The notes under the pieces: model-generated
What the model was told of the DNA's origin: nothing
Database searches by the model: none
What the model saw: the letters and a program-made list of their open reading frames with translations, nothing else
Position numbers and translations under genes: made by a program
Part shown: positions 16,209 through 25,359 of the stretch, piece after piece
Layout: the number at the start of each line of letters is the position of its first letter
Position numbering within the stretch: the stretch's first letter is position 1
Origin: Chitinasiproducens palmae
GTDB lineage: Bacteria; Pseudomonadota; Gammaproteobacteria; Burkholderiales; Burkholderiaceae
Assembly (NCBI RefSeq): GCF_900095735.1
Contig: NZ_FNLO01000001.1
Span: 480,634-544,633, forward strand
Direction: 5' to 3'
Length of the DNA stretch: 64,000 bases

Positions 16209-17768
16209 TCACCAGAGTCCATAGTAGACGCCGGCCTGGCGGTCGCGGTGCGTGTCCGCGGCCACCGCCGCGTCGGAAATCGTGGTGCGCGTATGTCGCT
16301 CGCAAAACCACTGCAGCAGGCGAGCGCGCATATCGTCGATCACTCCAGCCATCGACGCTTCCCCCGCCAGGTCGTGAAACTCCTGCGGGTCGTTGGCGAG
16401 GTCGTAGAGTTGCGGCGCAAAACCCTGCCAGTGCAGGTACTTCCATTGCGACGTGCGGACCATCCAGCCTCTGCAGGCATCCGGCGCACGGCCAAGCAGC
16501 AGCCGGGCCTCGCGAAACGCGTAGTCCAGTTCAGAGAAAACCGCATCGCGCCACGGCTCGTGAACGCCACGCTGCCGCGTCAGGGTCAGGAGCGAGCGTC
16601 CCTCGATGCGCTCTCGCACGGGCGGCAACTCGAGCGCGTCGAGTATCGTCGGCACGGTGTCGATGGCTTCGACCAACTCGTCCCGGACCTGTCCGCGCGT
16701 CGCGTCCGCTTCGGGCGACGGGTCGTACACGATGAACGGTACACGCTGCACGGTATCGTAGAACAGCTCCTTTTCGCCCAGCCAGTGGTCGCCCAGGAAG
16801 TCGCCGTGATCGGAGGTGAAGACGATCAACGTATCGCGCCAGCCGTCGACGCGATCCAATGCCTCCCACAATTCTCCCAGATGATCGTCGATCTGTTCGA
16901 TCAGTCCCTGATAGGCCGGGCGAACGGTTCGGATGACCTCGTCGCGGGCGAAGTTGCGGCTCTCTTCGTGCTGCCGGTACGCGGCCGTGACAGGATGGGC
17001 TCCGTCGCGCTCATCTGGCCGCCTGACGACCGGCAGGCACTGTTCCGGCGAATAGCGATCATGGTACGGCGCCGGCGCGATGTACGGCCAGTGTGGCTTC
17101 ACGTAAGACAGATGCAGCACCCATGGCGCGTCGCGATGCCGTTCGATGAAGTCGATCGCCTGACGCGTCGTATAGGCGGTCTCCGAGTCCGCCTCCGCGA
17201 CGCGGGCCGGCAGGCGGGCATGCCGCATGTGCCACCCGTTCACTACCTGACCGTTCTCGTCCTCGGCCGAGATCACGAAATCGCTCCATGGATCCTCACT
17301 GTCGTAACCGCGGCCGCGCAGGTACTGCGCATAGCTGCCGACCGGTTCGGCGCGATGGCCATCGTAGCGGTCGACCAGCGTGAAGTGGCCTTCGCGAAGC
17401 AGCACGCCAAGCTCACTGTCGCCATCGATGGCCAGCCGCTTCATGGCTGCCTGATCGGCGGTGAAATGGCTTTTGCCGCATAGCGCGAGGCGCCTGCCGC
17501 TCTCCGCCAAATGCGCGCCGAGCGTCATCTCGCCGATCGACAGCGGCACGCAGTTCCAGCTTGCGCCGTGGCTCGACACGTAGCGCCCGGTATAGAACGA
17601 CATGCGCGACGGACCGCACACGCCGGACTGCACGAACGCGTTCGAGAACCGATTGCCACGTGACGCGAGCAGGTCGATGTTGGGCGTGCGCAGATACGGA
17701 TGACCGTAACACGCCAGATGGTCGGCGCGGAGCTGGTCGCACATGATGAAGAGTACGTTTCGGGTCAT
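16209..17768 (-). CDS. Sulfatase-superfamily hydrolase (arylsulfatase / phosphonate monoesterase type)
   Basis: The 519-residue enzyme belongs to the alkaline-phosphatase/sulfatase superfamily. Cys51 lies in VCGPSR, the CxPSR motif whose cysteine is converted to formylglycine. Asp11 in FIMCDQLRAD and the later TSDHGDFLGDH provide metal ligands. The GKSHF and YVKPHWPY segments give further active-site residues. Length and the C-terminal region resemble phosphonate monoester hydrolase/phosphodiesterase members, which are promiscuous toward sulfate and phosphate esters. There is no signal peptide, so it acts in the cytoplasm on an imported ester. An MHS transporter lies 54 bp upstream on the same strand, so import and hydrolysis are probably one operon under the LysR beyond it. 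Confidence 0.87.
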   Translation of the reverse strand: MTRNVLFIMCDQLRADHLACYGHPYLRTPNIDLLASRGNRFSNAFVQSGVCGPSRMSFYTGRYVSSHGASWNCVPLSIGEMTLGAHLAESGRRLALCGKSHFTADQAAMKRLAIDGDSELGVLLREGHFTLVDRYDGHRAEPVGSYAQYLRGRGYDSEDPWSDFVISAEDENGQVVNGWHMRHARLPARVAEADSETAYTTRQAIDFIERHRDAPWVLHLSYVKPHWPYIAPAPYHDRYSPEQCLPVVRRPDERDGAHPVTAAYRQHEESRNFARDEVIRTVRPAYQGLIEQIDDHLGELWEALDRVDGWRDTLIVFTSDHGDFLGDHWLGEKELFYDTVQRVPFIVYDPSPEADATRGQVRDELVEAIDTVPTILDALELPPVRERIEGRSLLTLTRQRGVHEPWRDAVFSELDYAFREARLLLGRAPDACRGWMVRTSQWKYLHWQGFAPQLYDLANDPQEFHDLAGEASMAGVIDDMRARLLQWFCERHTRTTISDAAVAADTHRDRQAGVYYGLW

Positions 17769-17822
17769 TGGCGTGGATGGGCGTCAGACGGAAAGGTGGC
17801 GAGGCGCCGCGGGCGCGATGCG

Positions 17823-19166
17823 TCAGGAAGAGGGCGTGCGGTGCGGCGGCGCCGGCGCTTCGGGCACGTCGTCGGCATCGCGTCCGCCCACGGCAGGCGC
17901 GCTCTCTCGCATTGCCCAGAGCGCGAGCAGTCCGACCAGCGCGGCCACCGTCACGAAGTGCGAGGGCATCATCTTGTTGCCGGTGATGGCGACCAACCAG
18001 GCGACCAGGAACGGCGACACGCCGCCGAACAACGTATTTGCGAGGTTGTACGAGATTGACAGCCCGGTCGCCCGGGTACGGCTTGGAAACAGCTCGGCCA
18101 ACGCAGTCGATGCCGGCCCGAACGCGGCCGCCATCAACACCGCAAAGACGGTTTCGACAGCCAGCAGACGCAGCAGGCTGGGTTCCGCAATCAGCCAGGA
18201 AAAAAGTGGATAGAGCGTGAGCACATAGCCGGTCATCGCGGCCCCCATCACCGGCTTGCGCCCAACCCGGTCCGACAGCAAGCCGAACAACGGAATCAAT
18301 GCCATGCGCGCGGTGCCGGTGAACATCAGCACGATGAACGGCGCATCGATGCGCAGCTTCAACTGCTGCACCGCGTAGATCGGCAAGTACACGTTCAACA
18401 CGTACTGTGCGACCGAACTGAACACCGTCAGTCCGAACGCAATGAGCAGCGCGCCGCGGTAGCGCGAGAACACATCGCGCAATACCGATGCCGTGCCGGT
18501 GCCGCCGGCCGCCGCGATCGCCGGTTTGGCCACTGCCGCCGGCACCTCTGGCACCCGCGTGCGAATGTACAGCCCGACCGGGCCGATCAGCAGGCCGAAC
18601 ACGAACGGAATGCGCCATCCCCATGCATCGAGCGCTTCAGGGGACAGTGAGCGCGTCACCAGCGCTCCCATCGCGGCGGCAACCACGGCGGCGCAGAACT
18701 GACCGAAGTTCTGCCAACTGCCGTAGAAACCGCGCCGGGCGGACGGTGCGTGCTCGATCAGCATCGACGTGGCGCTGCCGAACTCGCCGCCGGCCGACAG
18801 CCCCTGCAGCAATCTCGCCAGGACGATCAGCACCGGCGCAGCGATGCCGATGCTGCGGTAGCTTGGCGTGAACGCCATGATTGCCGATGCGATCGTCATC
18901 AACAGGATGACCAGTGACAGCGCCGCCTTGCGACCGACGCGGTCCGCGTAGAGGCCGATCAGGATGCCGCCGATCGGCCGCATCAGAAACGCGCTGCCGA
19001 AGCTGGCCGTGGTCAGCAATGCCGAAGTCGTCGGGTCGGTCGTCGGAAAGAATTGGCGCGCAATGATGACTGACAGGAAGCCGAAGACGATGAAGTCGTA
19101 CCATTCGAACGCGTTGCCTATCGTCGCGGCGACAATGGCGCGCCGATGCGGGGCGGGGATGGACAT
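17823..19166 (-). CDS. MHS-family MFS transporter (metabolite:H+ symporter)
   Basis: The 447-residue permease has the MHS start (ATIGNAFEWYDFIVFGFLS) with the conserved EWYD motif, and the loop LYADRVGRKAALSL after helix 2. RLLQGLSAGGEFGSA at helix 4 is the family hallmark also seen in ProP, KgtP and citrate carriers. A second DRVGRKPVMG loop follows helix 8. It should import an organic anion or zwitterion with protons. It is the first gene of a minus-strand pair with the sulfatase-type hydrolase, which suggests that the hydrolase substrate or its acid moiety is the cargo. A CGGAGA site precedes the ATG. The divergent LysR is the likely regulator. Confidence 0.88.
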   Translation of the reverse strand: MSIPAPHRRAIVAATIGNAFEWYDFIVFGFLSVIIARQFFPTTDPTTSALLTTASFGSAFLMRPIGGILIGLYADRVGRKAALSLVILLMTIASAIMAFTPSYRSIGIAAPVLIVLARLLQGLSAGGEFGSATSMLIEHAPSARRGFYGSWQNFGQFCAAVVAAAMGALVTRSLSPEALDAWGWRIPFVFGLLIGPVGLYIRTRVPEVPAAVAKPAIAAAGGTGTASVLRDVFSRYRGALLIAFGLTVFSSVAQYVLNVYLPIYAVQQLKLRIDAPFIVLMFTGTARMALIPLFGLLSDRVGRKPVMGAAMTGYVLTLYPLFSWLIAEPSLLRLLAVETVFAVLMAAAFGPASTALAELFPSRTRATGLSISYNLANTLFGGVSPFLVAWLVAITGNKMMPSHFVTVAALVGLLALWAMRESAPAVGGRDADDVPEAPAPPHRTPSS

Positions 19167-19224
19167 TGCAGTGTCTCCGTTGCGCGGGATGCCGCGATCC
19201 GAATGTCGCGATTTTTTGGGGGAG

Positions 19225-19272
19225 CGATGAGCAAGCGGGGCGGCGTGCGCCGCCCGGGCGCCTGGCTCATCG
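19225..19272. repeat. Nested inverted repeat between divergent genes
   Basis: Outer arms CGATGAGC and GCTCATCG enclose a perfect 18-bp GC palindrome (GGGCGGCG-TG-CGCCGCCC) at 19238-19255. The whole unit could fold as a cruciform or RNA hairpin. No T-run follows on either strand, and it lies between promoters rather than after a gene, so a terminator is unlikely. Confidence 0.7.
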
Positions 19273-19310
19273 ACGATTCTGCGCAGACAAATCGCCAGCG
19301 TCTAATGAGA

Positions 19311-19328
19311 TATGATGCGCAATCCATA
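19311..19328. promoter_or_regulatory. Candidate LysR operator
   Basis: TATG-N10-CATA forms an inverted repeat 20 bases before the LysR start, inside the AT-richer half of the divergent gap. It has the usual dimension of a LysR T-N11-A site. Support is positional only. Confidence 0.35.
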
Positions 19329-19347
19329 ACGAAAGCATTATCGATCT

Positions 19348-20295
19348 ATGACGCAGATCGACCAGTTCTTCTTCCGGCAACTGAAAGTGCGTCATCTGCA
19401 TTTGCTGGTGGCGTTGGCGGACCTGCCGACGGTCGAGCGGGTCGCGAAGCTTCTGCACGTCACGCAGCCGGCTGTGTCGCGCATGATCGCGGACCTGGAA
19501 CGCGGGCTCGGCGTGGCGCTATTCGAGAAGGACGGTCGGAGAATCCGGCCCACCGGAGCCGGCGCTCATCTCGTCCGTCACGCGCGTGACATGCTCGCGC
19601 AGGCGCAACGCGCCAGCGATACGCTTTCAGCGCTGGCGAACGGCTTGGGCGGGCGGCTGGAAGTGGGCATGCTTTCGGTTGCCTCGCCCGTGCTGCTGCC
19701 CCGCGCCACGGTACAGTTCAAGTCCCGCGCGCCGACCACCACGGTGGCGCTTCACGAGGGCACGCTGGACCGCTTGCTTCCAGCCCTGCAGTCGGGACGT
19801 CTCGACCTGGTGGTCGGCCGGATCGCCAAGGACACGCTCGACGACGCAACGCTGTCCTTCGAAGCATTGTTCGATGACCCGTCCGTGATCGTCGCGGCGC
19901 GCGAGCATCCGCTCGCGCGGTTCCCCGCGCTGGCATGGGCGGATCTGGCGGGCGCCGCATGGATACTGCCGACCGTGAGCGCGCCGATGCATCGCCGACT
20001 GCTCTCCGTTCTCGCGCGACACGGTCTGCCACCACCGTCGGACGTGATCGAATGCGACAACGATCACGTCTCGCTGATTCGGGACAGTCAGCGCCTGGCA
20101 ATCATGCCGCGTTCGTTGGCGACTAGGCTGGTGGTGGACGCGGCTTTCTGGATCGCGCCGCTCGAACTCGGCACGCTGCTGGGTCCCGTCGGCATGGTGT
20201 GGCGCGATGACGTCGCCGCGCCGACGGCGTTGGCCGTGTTTCAGGACTGTCTGCGGGCCGTCGCGGCCGCGATGGCGTTTGAATCCGATGGGTGA
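19348..20295 (+). CDS. LysR regulator, divergent from the MHS/sulfatase pair
   Basis: The 315-residue protein has the winged helix at residues 8-70 (LKVRHLHLLVALADLPTVERVAKLL, split by the turn, then VTQPAVSRMIADLE). The effector domain opens with GRLEVGMLSVASPVLLPRA. ALHEGTLDRLLPALQSGRLDLVVGR is the CysB/PcaQ/GbpR-like segment found in regulators of aromatic and sugar-acid catabolism. It is transcribed away from the MHS transporter and sulfatase genes and most likely controls them in response to the imported ester or its product. No ribosome site better than a weak GAAAG is seen. It converges tail to tail with the next LysR gene. Confidence 0.87.
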   Translation: MTQIDQFFFRQLKVRHLHLLVALADLPTVERVAKLLHVTQPAVSRMIADLERGLGVALFEKDGRRIRPTGAGAHLVRHARDMLAQAQRASDTLSALANGLGGRLEVGMLSVASPVLLPRATVQFKSRAPTTTVALHEGTLDRLLPALQSGRLDLVVGRIAKDTLDDATLSFEALFDDPSVIVAAREHPLARFPALAWADLAGAAWILPTVSAPMHRRLLSVLARHGLPPPSDVIECDNDHVSLIRDSQRLAIMPRSLATRLVVDAAFWIAPLELGTLLGPVGMVWRDDVAAPTALAVFQDCLRAVAAAMAFESDG

Positions 20296-20379
20296 ATCGG
20301 ATGGATAGGCGCGGCGCGGTGCAGCCGCGGCAATCGGCGGGTCCGCACGGGCGGCACCCGACGCGCCGGCCTGCCAGGC

Positions 20380-21330
20380 CTATTCGACGTTGAGATCGTT
20401 GCCGGCCTCGCGCAGACAGGCGAGAAACAATTCGCCGGCAGCGTGGCTGGCGTCGGCGCGCCAGTACGCGACCACTTCCTCGAGGGGTTGCAGCGGCGCC
20501 AGCGGCAGGATGCGCATCTGGCCGCGCATCGCATGTTGGCGCGCCGTGCCGAGCGGCAGAATGGACACGAAATCGCCGCTGGCGAGCAGCGACACGTTCA
20601 GTGCGAGCGAGCTCGATTCCACTCCGCCGCCGGCCGGCGAGACATCGTGAGCGGTCAACGTTTCAAGCAATGTCGCGTACGCCGGCGAGCCATGCAACGG
20701 CGTGATCCAGCGGCATTGTCGCAGGTCGTCCCACTGCACCGGCCCATCGAGCGGGCCGAGCGCGTGCTGCGCGCCGGCCACGAACACGAAAGGCTCGCTG
20801 TGCAAGGTCTCCTGGCGGAGCGCGGCGGGCATGGCGGCAACGCGATTGCGTCCGATCGCAATGTCGAGTTCGCCTTCGTCGAGCATCCGCAGCAGACGGT
20901 CCAGCGTGCCCTCGACAAAGGACAGGGAAGCAGCGGGGGCACGCCGCAGAAACAATTGCACGGCGTTGGCAGTGAGCGGTTCGGTGGTGGTCACGACGGC
21001 GCCGAAGCGCACGTGGCCGCCGGTGCCGGCGGCCAATGCACTGACGTCCCGCCGGGCGATTTCCAGATGACGCAGGATCTCGCGGCCGCAAGCCACGATG
21101 ACCTGGCCGATGCCGGTCAACGCGACGGCGTTGCCGGTACGGCTCACCACCGCCAGGCCCAGTGCCGTCTCGATTTCGGCGATCTGTTTCGAGATCGCGG
21201 GTTGGGTGACATGAAACGCATGCGCCACCTTCGTCACCTGCCCCATGTCGGCAAGCGCGACCAACACGCGCAAGTGAGGCAGTTTCAGGCCCTTGCGGAA
21301 GAAACGTTCGACGGGTTCGCTGCTCTGCAT
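20380..21330 (-). CDS. LysR regulator, divergent from the SDR/dehydratase operon
   Basis: The ATG chosen here gives 316 residues and has a GGGGAAA site; an upstream in-frame ATG would add 24 residues but has no ribosome site. The winged helix reads LPHLRVLVALADMGQVTKVA, then HVTQPAISKQIAEIE. The effector domain contains LSFVEGTLDRLLRMLDEGEL and the conserved PLHGSPAY loop. It is the paralogue type of the neighbouring regulator at 19348 (shared EGTLDRLL and DLVVGR/DIAIGR patterns), so the two may have come from one ancestor. The divergent five-gene-scale operon starting with the SDR is its probable target. Confidence 0.87.
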   Translation of the reverse strand: MQSSEPVERFFRKGLKLPHLRVLVALADMGQVTKVAHAFHVTQPAISKQIAEIETALGLAVVSRTGNAVALTGIGQVIVACGREILRHLEIARRDVSALAAGTGGHVRFGAVVTTTEPLTANAVQLFLRRAPAASLSFVEGTLDRLLRMLDEGELDIAIGRNRVAAMPAALRQETLHSEPFVFVAGAQHALGPLDGPVQWDDLRQCRWITPLHGSPAYATLLETLTAHDVSPAGGGVESSSLALNVSLLASGDFVSILPLGTARQHAMRGQMRILPLAPLQPLEEVVAYWRADASHAAGELFLACLREAGNDLNVE

Positions 21331-21482
21331 CAGTGTTTCCCCTAGATCGGCATAACCGTCCGGTAATGTTACCGGCGCAAAGAGTGATTTGCGAGATGGC
21401 ATGCGGGCCGGCTAATCTAGCGCAAATTGTTTGCCGTCCGTCGAAGAGCGGAACGGAGCATAACGAAATCGGCACCTGCGCG

Positions 21483-21515
21483 CCCTGCAGGGACGCGCCC
21501 GCCCTGCAGGGCGGG
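21483..21515. promoter_or_regulatory. Double CCCTGCAGGG palindrome before the SDR operon
   Basis: CCCTGCAGGG occurs at 21483-21492. It recurs within a perfect 18-bp palindrome (CCCGCCCTGCAGGGCGGG) at 21498-21515, with the centres 19 bp apart. Both lie 110 to 140 bases before the SDR start in the divergent gap. They could be a paired operator or a stable leader hairpin. Confidence 0.5.
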
Positions 21516-21624
21516 TTCGCGGCGCCACCCAAGGAGACAACATGCAAGCCAGCTTTCCAACGCGCGCCGCAGCCTGCGCGCGCTTGTCCGGGCACTTTCG
21601 CAGCACTGGGCGCGGAGGCAGGGC

Positions 21625-22434
21625 ATGAGCAATTCGAGCAAACCCGTTTGCATCGTCACCGGTGCGGCGACCGGCATCGGCGCGGCAACAGCGCTGCGTT
21701 TTGCGCGCGGCGGCTGGTCGGTCGCCATCGGTAACTTCAACGACAGCACGCGTGGCGCGGCGCTGAGCGTCGAAGCCGACTGCCGTGCACACGGCGCCGA
21801 TGCGCTCGTCTTCGACGTCGACGTCGGCGACGATGAAGCCTGCCGGCAGGCCGTCGCCGCGATCACCGCGCGCTGGCATCGGGCCGACGCGCTCGTCAAC
21901 TGCGCCGGCACGACGCGCGTGATCCCGCATCATGACCTGGACGCGATCGATGCCGCCGAGTTCGAACGCATCTACCGCGTCAACACGATCGGCCTGTTCC
22001 AGATGACGCGCGCGGCCGCGCCCTTGTTGCGCGAGACCGGCCGCGGCGGCGGTGACGGTGACGGCAGCATAAGCACCAGCGTCGTCAACATTTCCTCGCT
22101 TGCGGGTCTGAACGGCACGGGCTCGTCGATCGCCTATGCCGCGTCGAAAGGTGCGGTGAACACGATCACGCTATCGCTGGCGCGCTCGCTGGCGCCGCAC
22201 GTTCGCGTCAACGCGATCGCGCCGGGCATGGTCGACGACGGCCTGCTGCTGCGCGCACTGGAGGCCGACGCCTATGCGGGCGTGATCGATCGGATGACGA
22301 CGAACGCGCCCCTCAAGCGCGTCGCGCAACCGGCCGAGATCGCAGAACTTGCATGGTTCCTGGCGACCCAGGCACCGGCCATCACCGGCCAGGTGATCGC
22401 TGCCGATAACGGACTGCTGGTCGCAGCGTCCTGA
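21625..22434 (+). CDS. Short-chain dehydrogenase/reductase
   Basis: The 269-residue enzyme is a classical SDR. Its [10 protein letters not shown] cofactor loop is at residues 12-21, the NCAGTT strand end is near 93, the catalytic serine is in VNISSLAG, and the YAASK pair supplies Tyr and Lys. The following [13 protein letters not shown] is the usual post-active-site strand. A GGAGG site seven bases upstream fixes the start; a longer open frame upstream is Arg/Pro-rich and non-homologous. Cofactor preference is uncertain, because the residues after the second strand (GNFND) do not settle NAD versus NADP. As the first gene before an IlvD/Edd dehydratase, it probably oxidises a hydroxyl of a sugar acid or hydroxy acid. 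Confidence 0.88.
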   Translation: MSNSSKPVCIVTGAATGIGAATALRFARGGWSVAIGNFNDSTRGAALSVEADCRAHGADALVFDVDVGDDEACRQAVAAITARWHRADALVNCAGTTRVIPHHDLDAIDAAEFERIYRVNTIGLFQMTRAAAPLLRETGRGGGDGDGSISTSVVNISSLAGLNGTGSSIAYAASKGAVNTITLSLARSLAPHVRVNAIAPGMVDDGLLLRALEADAYAGVIDRMTTNAPLKRVAQPAEIAELAWFLATQAPAITGQVIAADNGLLVAAS

Positions 22435-22502
22435 CGCGCGTCGCCGCGGGTGCGACCGTCCGGGAAGCCCGCCGCTCGGCATCCCTACAATCAAGAAAAC
22501 CG

Positions 22503-24260
22503 ATGACAGATCTCCACAAACACCGCTCGCGCATGGTGACCGACGGCGTCACACGTGCGCCGCACCGCGCCTTCCTGCGTGCCACGGGCCTCGACGACGC
22601 GGCCATGCAAAAGCCGTTCGTCGCCATCGTGGACACCTTCGGCGAGAACACGCCGTGCTCGATGTCGCTGAATCAGGTCTCCGACAATGTCCGGCTCGGC
22701 GTCGCGGCTGGCGGTGGCGTGCCGATTCGCGGATCGGCAATCTCGGTGTCGGACGGGACCTCGATGAACCATGCCGGCATGCGCATGAGTCTCGTATCGC
22801 GTGAAGTCGTCGCGGACAGCGTCGAGTTGTTCGTGCGCGCCCACGCCTACGATGCGTTGGTTGGCGTCGCGGGCTGCGACAAGACACTGCCCGGCGTGCT
22901 GATGGGCATGGTACGGGTCAATGTGCCCGGTGCCTTCCTGTTCGGCGGCGCGATGCTGCCGGGGACGGCGCCCGGCGCACTGCCGGGCGGGCAGGGTCAC
23001 GGGCTGCAGCGTCAGGCAACGATTCTCACTGCCATCGAGGCGGTCGGCGGCGCGCAGCGCGGCGACCTGTCGCGCGCCGAGCTCGACGCGATCGAGAAAC
23101 GTTGTACGCCCACCGTCGGTTCATGCCCGGGGCAATTCACGGCGAACACCATGGCGATGGTTGCGGAAGCGCTGGGTCTTGCGCCGCTCGGTTCGGCGAT
23201 GGTGCCGGCTGTCTACAGCGAACGCATCGCGATCGCGCGGCGCGCGGGCGAGACCGTGATGCACGCGCTGCGCGCCGGCGGACCATTGCCGCGCGACCTG
23301 GTGACGCTGAAAAGTCTCGAAAACGCGTGCGCCGCGGTGGCGGCGACCGGAGGCTCGACCAATGCCGCGCTTCATATCCCGGCGATCGCGCACGAGGCGG
23401 GTATTCGCTTTACGCTGGACGACGTCGAGCGCGTGTTCGCGCGCATCCCGCTGATCGGCGACCTGCAACCGGGCGGCCGCTATCTCGCGCAGGACCTGCA
23501 CCACGCTGGTGGCGTCCCGGCCGTCTTGAATGCCTTGCTGAGCGCCGGCTACCTGCATGGCGACGTGCTGACGCTCGACGGCTCGACGCTCGAGTCGGCG
23601 CTGCGCGAATGGCCGGGACCCGACGGCGAAGTCGTGCGGCCGTGCGATGCGCCGCTTTCCGCAGATGGCGGCCTCGTGATCCTGCGTGGCAATCTCGCGC
23701 CGGATGGCGCCTGCCTGAAGATCGCCGGTCTCAAGTCGTTGACGTTTTCGGGACGCGCGCGAATCTTCGAATGCGAAGAGGACTGCATGGCAGTGGTCGC
23801 CGCCGGTACGTATCGCGAAGGCGATGTGCTGGTGATCCGCAACGAGGGTCCGAAAGGCGGTCCCGGCATGCGCGAGATGCTCAGCGTCACCGCGGCGATC
23901 TACGGGCAGGGCATGGGCGAGAAGGTTGCCTTGCTGACGGATGGCCGCTTCTCGGGCGCGACGCGTGGCATGTGCATCGGCTACGTCGGGCCGGAGGCCG
24001 CGGCCGGTGGACCGATCGCGCTGCTGCGCGAAGGCGATCCGATTCGCATCGATGCGCATGCGGGACTGTTGCAGGTCGACGTGTCCGACGGGGAACTGAC
24101 GCGGCGGCGCGCGGCTTTCACGCCGCGCGAGCCGAAGCGTCTCGCCGGTGTGTTGGAGAAGTACGCGGCGCTGGTGCGTCCCGCGCATCTCGGCGCGGTG
24201 ACGCATTCGGGCAATCTGGACTGGCCGTACGACGCCAGTACTCCGGACTGGAAGCCATGA
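22503..24260 (+). CDS. IlvD/Edd-family dehydratase (dihydroxy-acid or sugar-acid dehydratase)
   Basis: The 585-residue enzyme removes water from a 2,3-dihydroxy acid to give a 2-oxo acid, using an iron-sulfur cluster. Candidate cluster cysteines are Cys52 in ENTPCSM, the cysteine of GCDKTLPG and that of [13 protein letters not shown]. The signature [20 protein letters not shown] lies near residue 480, and the [12 protein letters not shown] loop is intact. The biosynthetic IlvD works on branched-chain intermediates. The setting here, with an SDR, a 3-hydroxyisobutyrate-dehydrogenase-type reductase and a transporter, points instead to catabolism of a sugar acid or other dihydroxy acid. It overlaps the next gene by ATGA, so translation is coupled. 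Confidence 0.87.
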   Translation: MTDLHKHRSRMVTDGVTRAPHRAFLRATGLDDAAMQKPFVAIVDTFGENTPCSMSLNQVSDNVRLGVAAGGGVPIRGSAISVSDGTSMNHAGMRMSLVSREVVADSVELFVRAHAYDALVGVAGCDKTLPGVLMGMVRVNVPGAFLFGGAMLPGTAPGALPGGQGHGLQRQATILTAIEAVGGAQRGDLSRAELDAIEKRCTPTVGSCPGQFTANTMAMVAEALGLAPLGSAMVPAVYSERIAIARRAGETVMHALRAGGPLPRDLVTLKSLENACAAVAATGGSTNAALHIPAIAHEAGIRFTLDDVERVFARIPLIGDLQPGGRYLAQDLHHAGGVPAVLNALLSAGYLHGDVLTLDGSTLESALREWPGPDGEVVRPCDAPLSADGGLVILRGNLAPDGACLKIAGLKSLTFSGRARIFECEEDCMAVVAAGTYREGDVLVIRNEGPKGGPGMREMLSVTAAIYGQGMGEKVALLTDGRFSGATRGMCIGYVGPEAAAGGPIALLREGDPIRIDAHAGLLQVDVSDGELTRRRAAFTPREPKRLAGVLEKYAALVRPAHLGAVTHSGNLDWPYDASTPDWKP

Positions 24261-25177
24261 CCGCGACGCCACTTGATGTGCCAGCCCAGCCCAGCTCGAT
24301 CCGACCCGCCGTCGGCTTCTGCGGGCTCGGCAAGATGGGGCTGCCGATGGCACGCAGGATCCTGTCGTCCGGCCAAGCGCTGCATGTCTGGAACCGGACG
24401 CTGGACAAAGCACGTGAGTTGCGGCACGCTTCGCCGTCGCTATGCGCGGTGGACGAGTCGCCGGCCCGCTTGGCGCAGCACTGCGATGTCATGTTGCTGT
24501 GTCTTGCCGATGCCCCGTCGGTGGCAGCGGTGGTGTTTGGTGACGACGGTTTGGCGTCGGCCGCCCGGCCTGGCGCGCTGCTGATCGACCATTCGACGCT
24601 CGCGCCCACGCTGACGCGCAGCCTCGCCGATCGATGGCATGCGCAGACAGGCGGACGCTGGCTCGACGCGCCCGTTTCGGGTGGCACTGCTGGCGCCGCA
24701 GCAGGTACCTTGGCGGTAATGGCAGGGGGCGATGAAGCGCGACTGGACGCTGCCCGGCCTTTGCTCGCCGCCTATGCGGCGCGGATCACGCGAATGGGCG
24801 AGTCCGGCGCAGGGCAGGCAAGCAAGCTCGCGAACCAGGTCATCGTGATGACGACCATCGCGGCACTGGCCGAGGCAACGCGCCTGGCGCGCGGCACCGG
24901 CATCGATGCGGCACGCCTGCCGGCGGCGCTGCAAGGCGGCTGGGCCGACTCGGTTCTGTTGCAGAGCGTCCAGCCGCGCATGCTCGCACCGCCCGCGCAA
25001 GCAACCGGGTCGATCCGCACGATGCTGAAGGATTTCGATGCGATCGAGGCCTTCGCTGCAGAGCACGGCATTGCGCTGCCGCTTGCTTCGCTGGTGCGTC
25101 GGTGGCTCGCGCGTGCAGTCGAGCATGGGTTGGCGGAGGCGGATGTGTCCCAGATCGTACAGGTTGCCCCGGACTGA
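24257..25177 (+). CDS. 3-hydroxyisobutyrate-dehydrogenase-family oxidoreductase
   Basis: The 306-residue protein has the beta-hydroxyacid dehydrogenase order. The Rossmann start is [17 protein letters not shown] near residue 20. The substrate loop is [19 protein letters not shown] near 140. The catalytic lysine is in [10 protein letters not shown], and LKDFDAI, which closes the active site, is near 255. Family members include 3-hydroxyisobutyrate and 2-hydroxy-3-oxopropionate (tartronate semialdehyde) reductases. After a sugar-acid-type dehydratase, the tartronate-semialdehyde or glyoxylate-reductase role is the more natural one, but substrate cannot be settled from sequence. The start overlaps the dehydratase stop (ATGA). 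About 180 bp separate it from the transporter gene. Confidence 0.87.
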   Translation: MTATPLDVPAQPSSIRPAVGFCGLGKMGLPMARRILSSGQALHVWNRTLDKARELRHASPSLCAVDESPARLAQHCDVMLLCLADAPSVAAVVFGDDGLASAARPGALLIDHSTLAPTLTRSLADRWHAQTGGRWLDAPVSGGTAGAAAGTLAVMAGGDEARLDAARPLLAAYAARITRMGESGAGQASKLANQVIVMTTIAALAEATRLARGTGIDAARLPAALQGGWADSVLLQSVQPRMLAPPAQATGSIRTMLKDFDAIEAFAAEHGIALPLASLVRRWLARAVEHGLAEADVSQIVQVAPD

Positions 25178-25359
25178 GCGCTGCCGCCAACGGCGTGCGG
25201 GCGGGGTACGGCCGGTGAGCAGGCCGGAAAGCAGGCTGGAGAGGGTGGCTGGTGCGTGCAAGGCGAGCGGTCGGCTCGCGCGCGGCCCGGCGGCCAGTTG
25301 ATGCGGGGTCCTGGGTCCCGAGCATCAAGATAATCAACGACAAGCGAAAGGAGAAACGG

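Noticed and set aside
23102-25177. A 691-codon plus-strand frame covering the dehydratase and reductase genes
   Set aside because: Only its last 307 codons (from 24257) are the real reductase. The upstream part is an out-of-frame shadow of the dehydratase gene.
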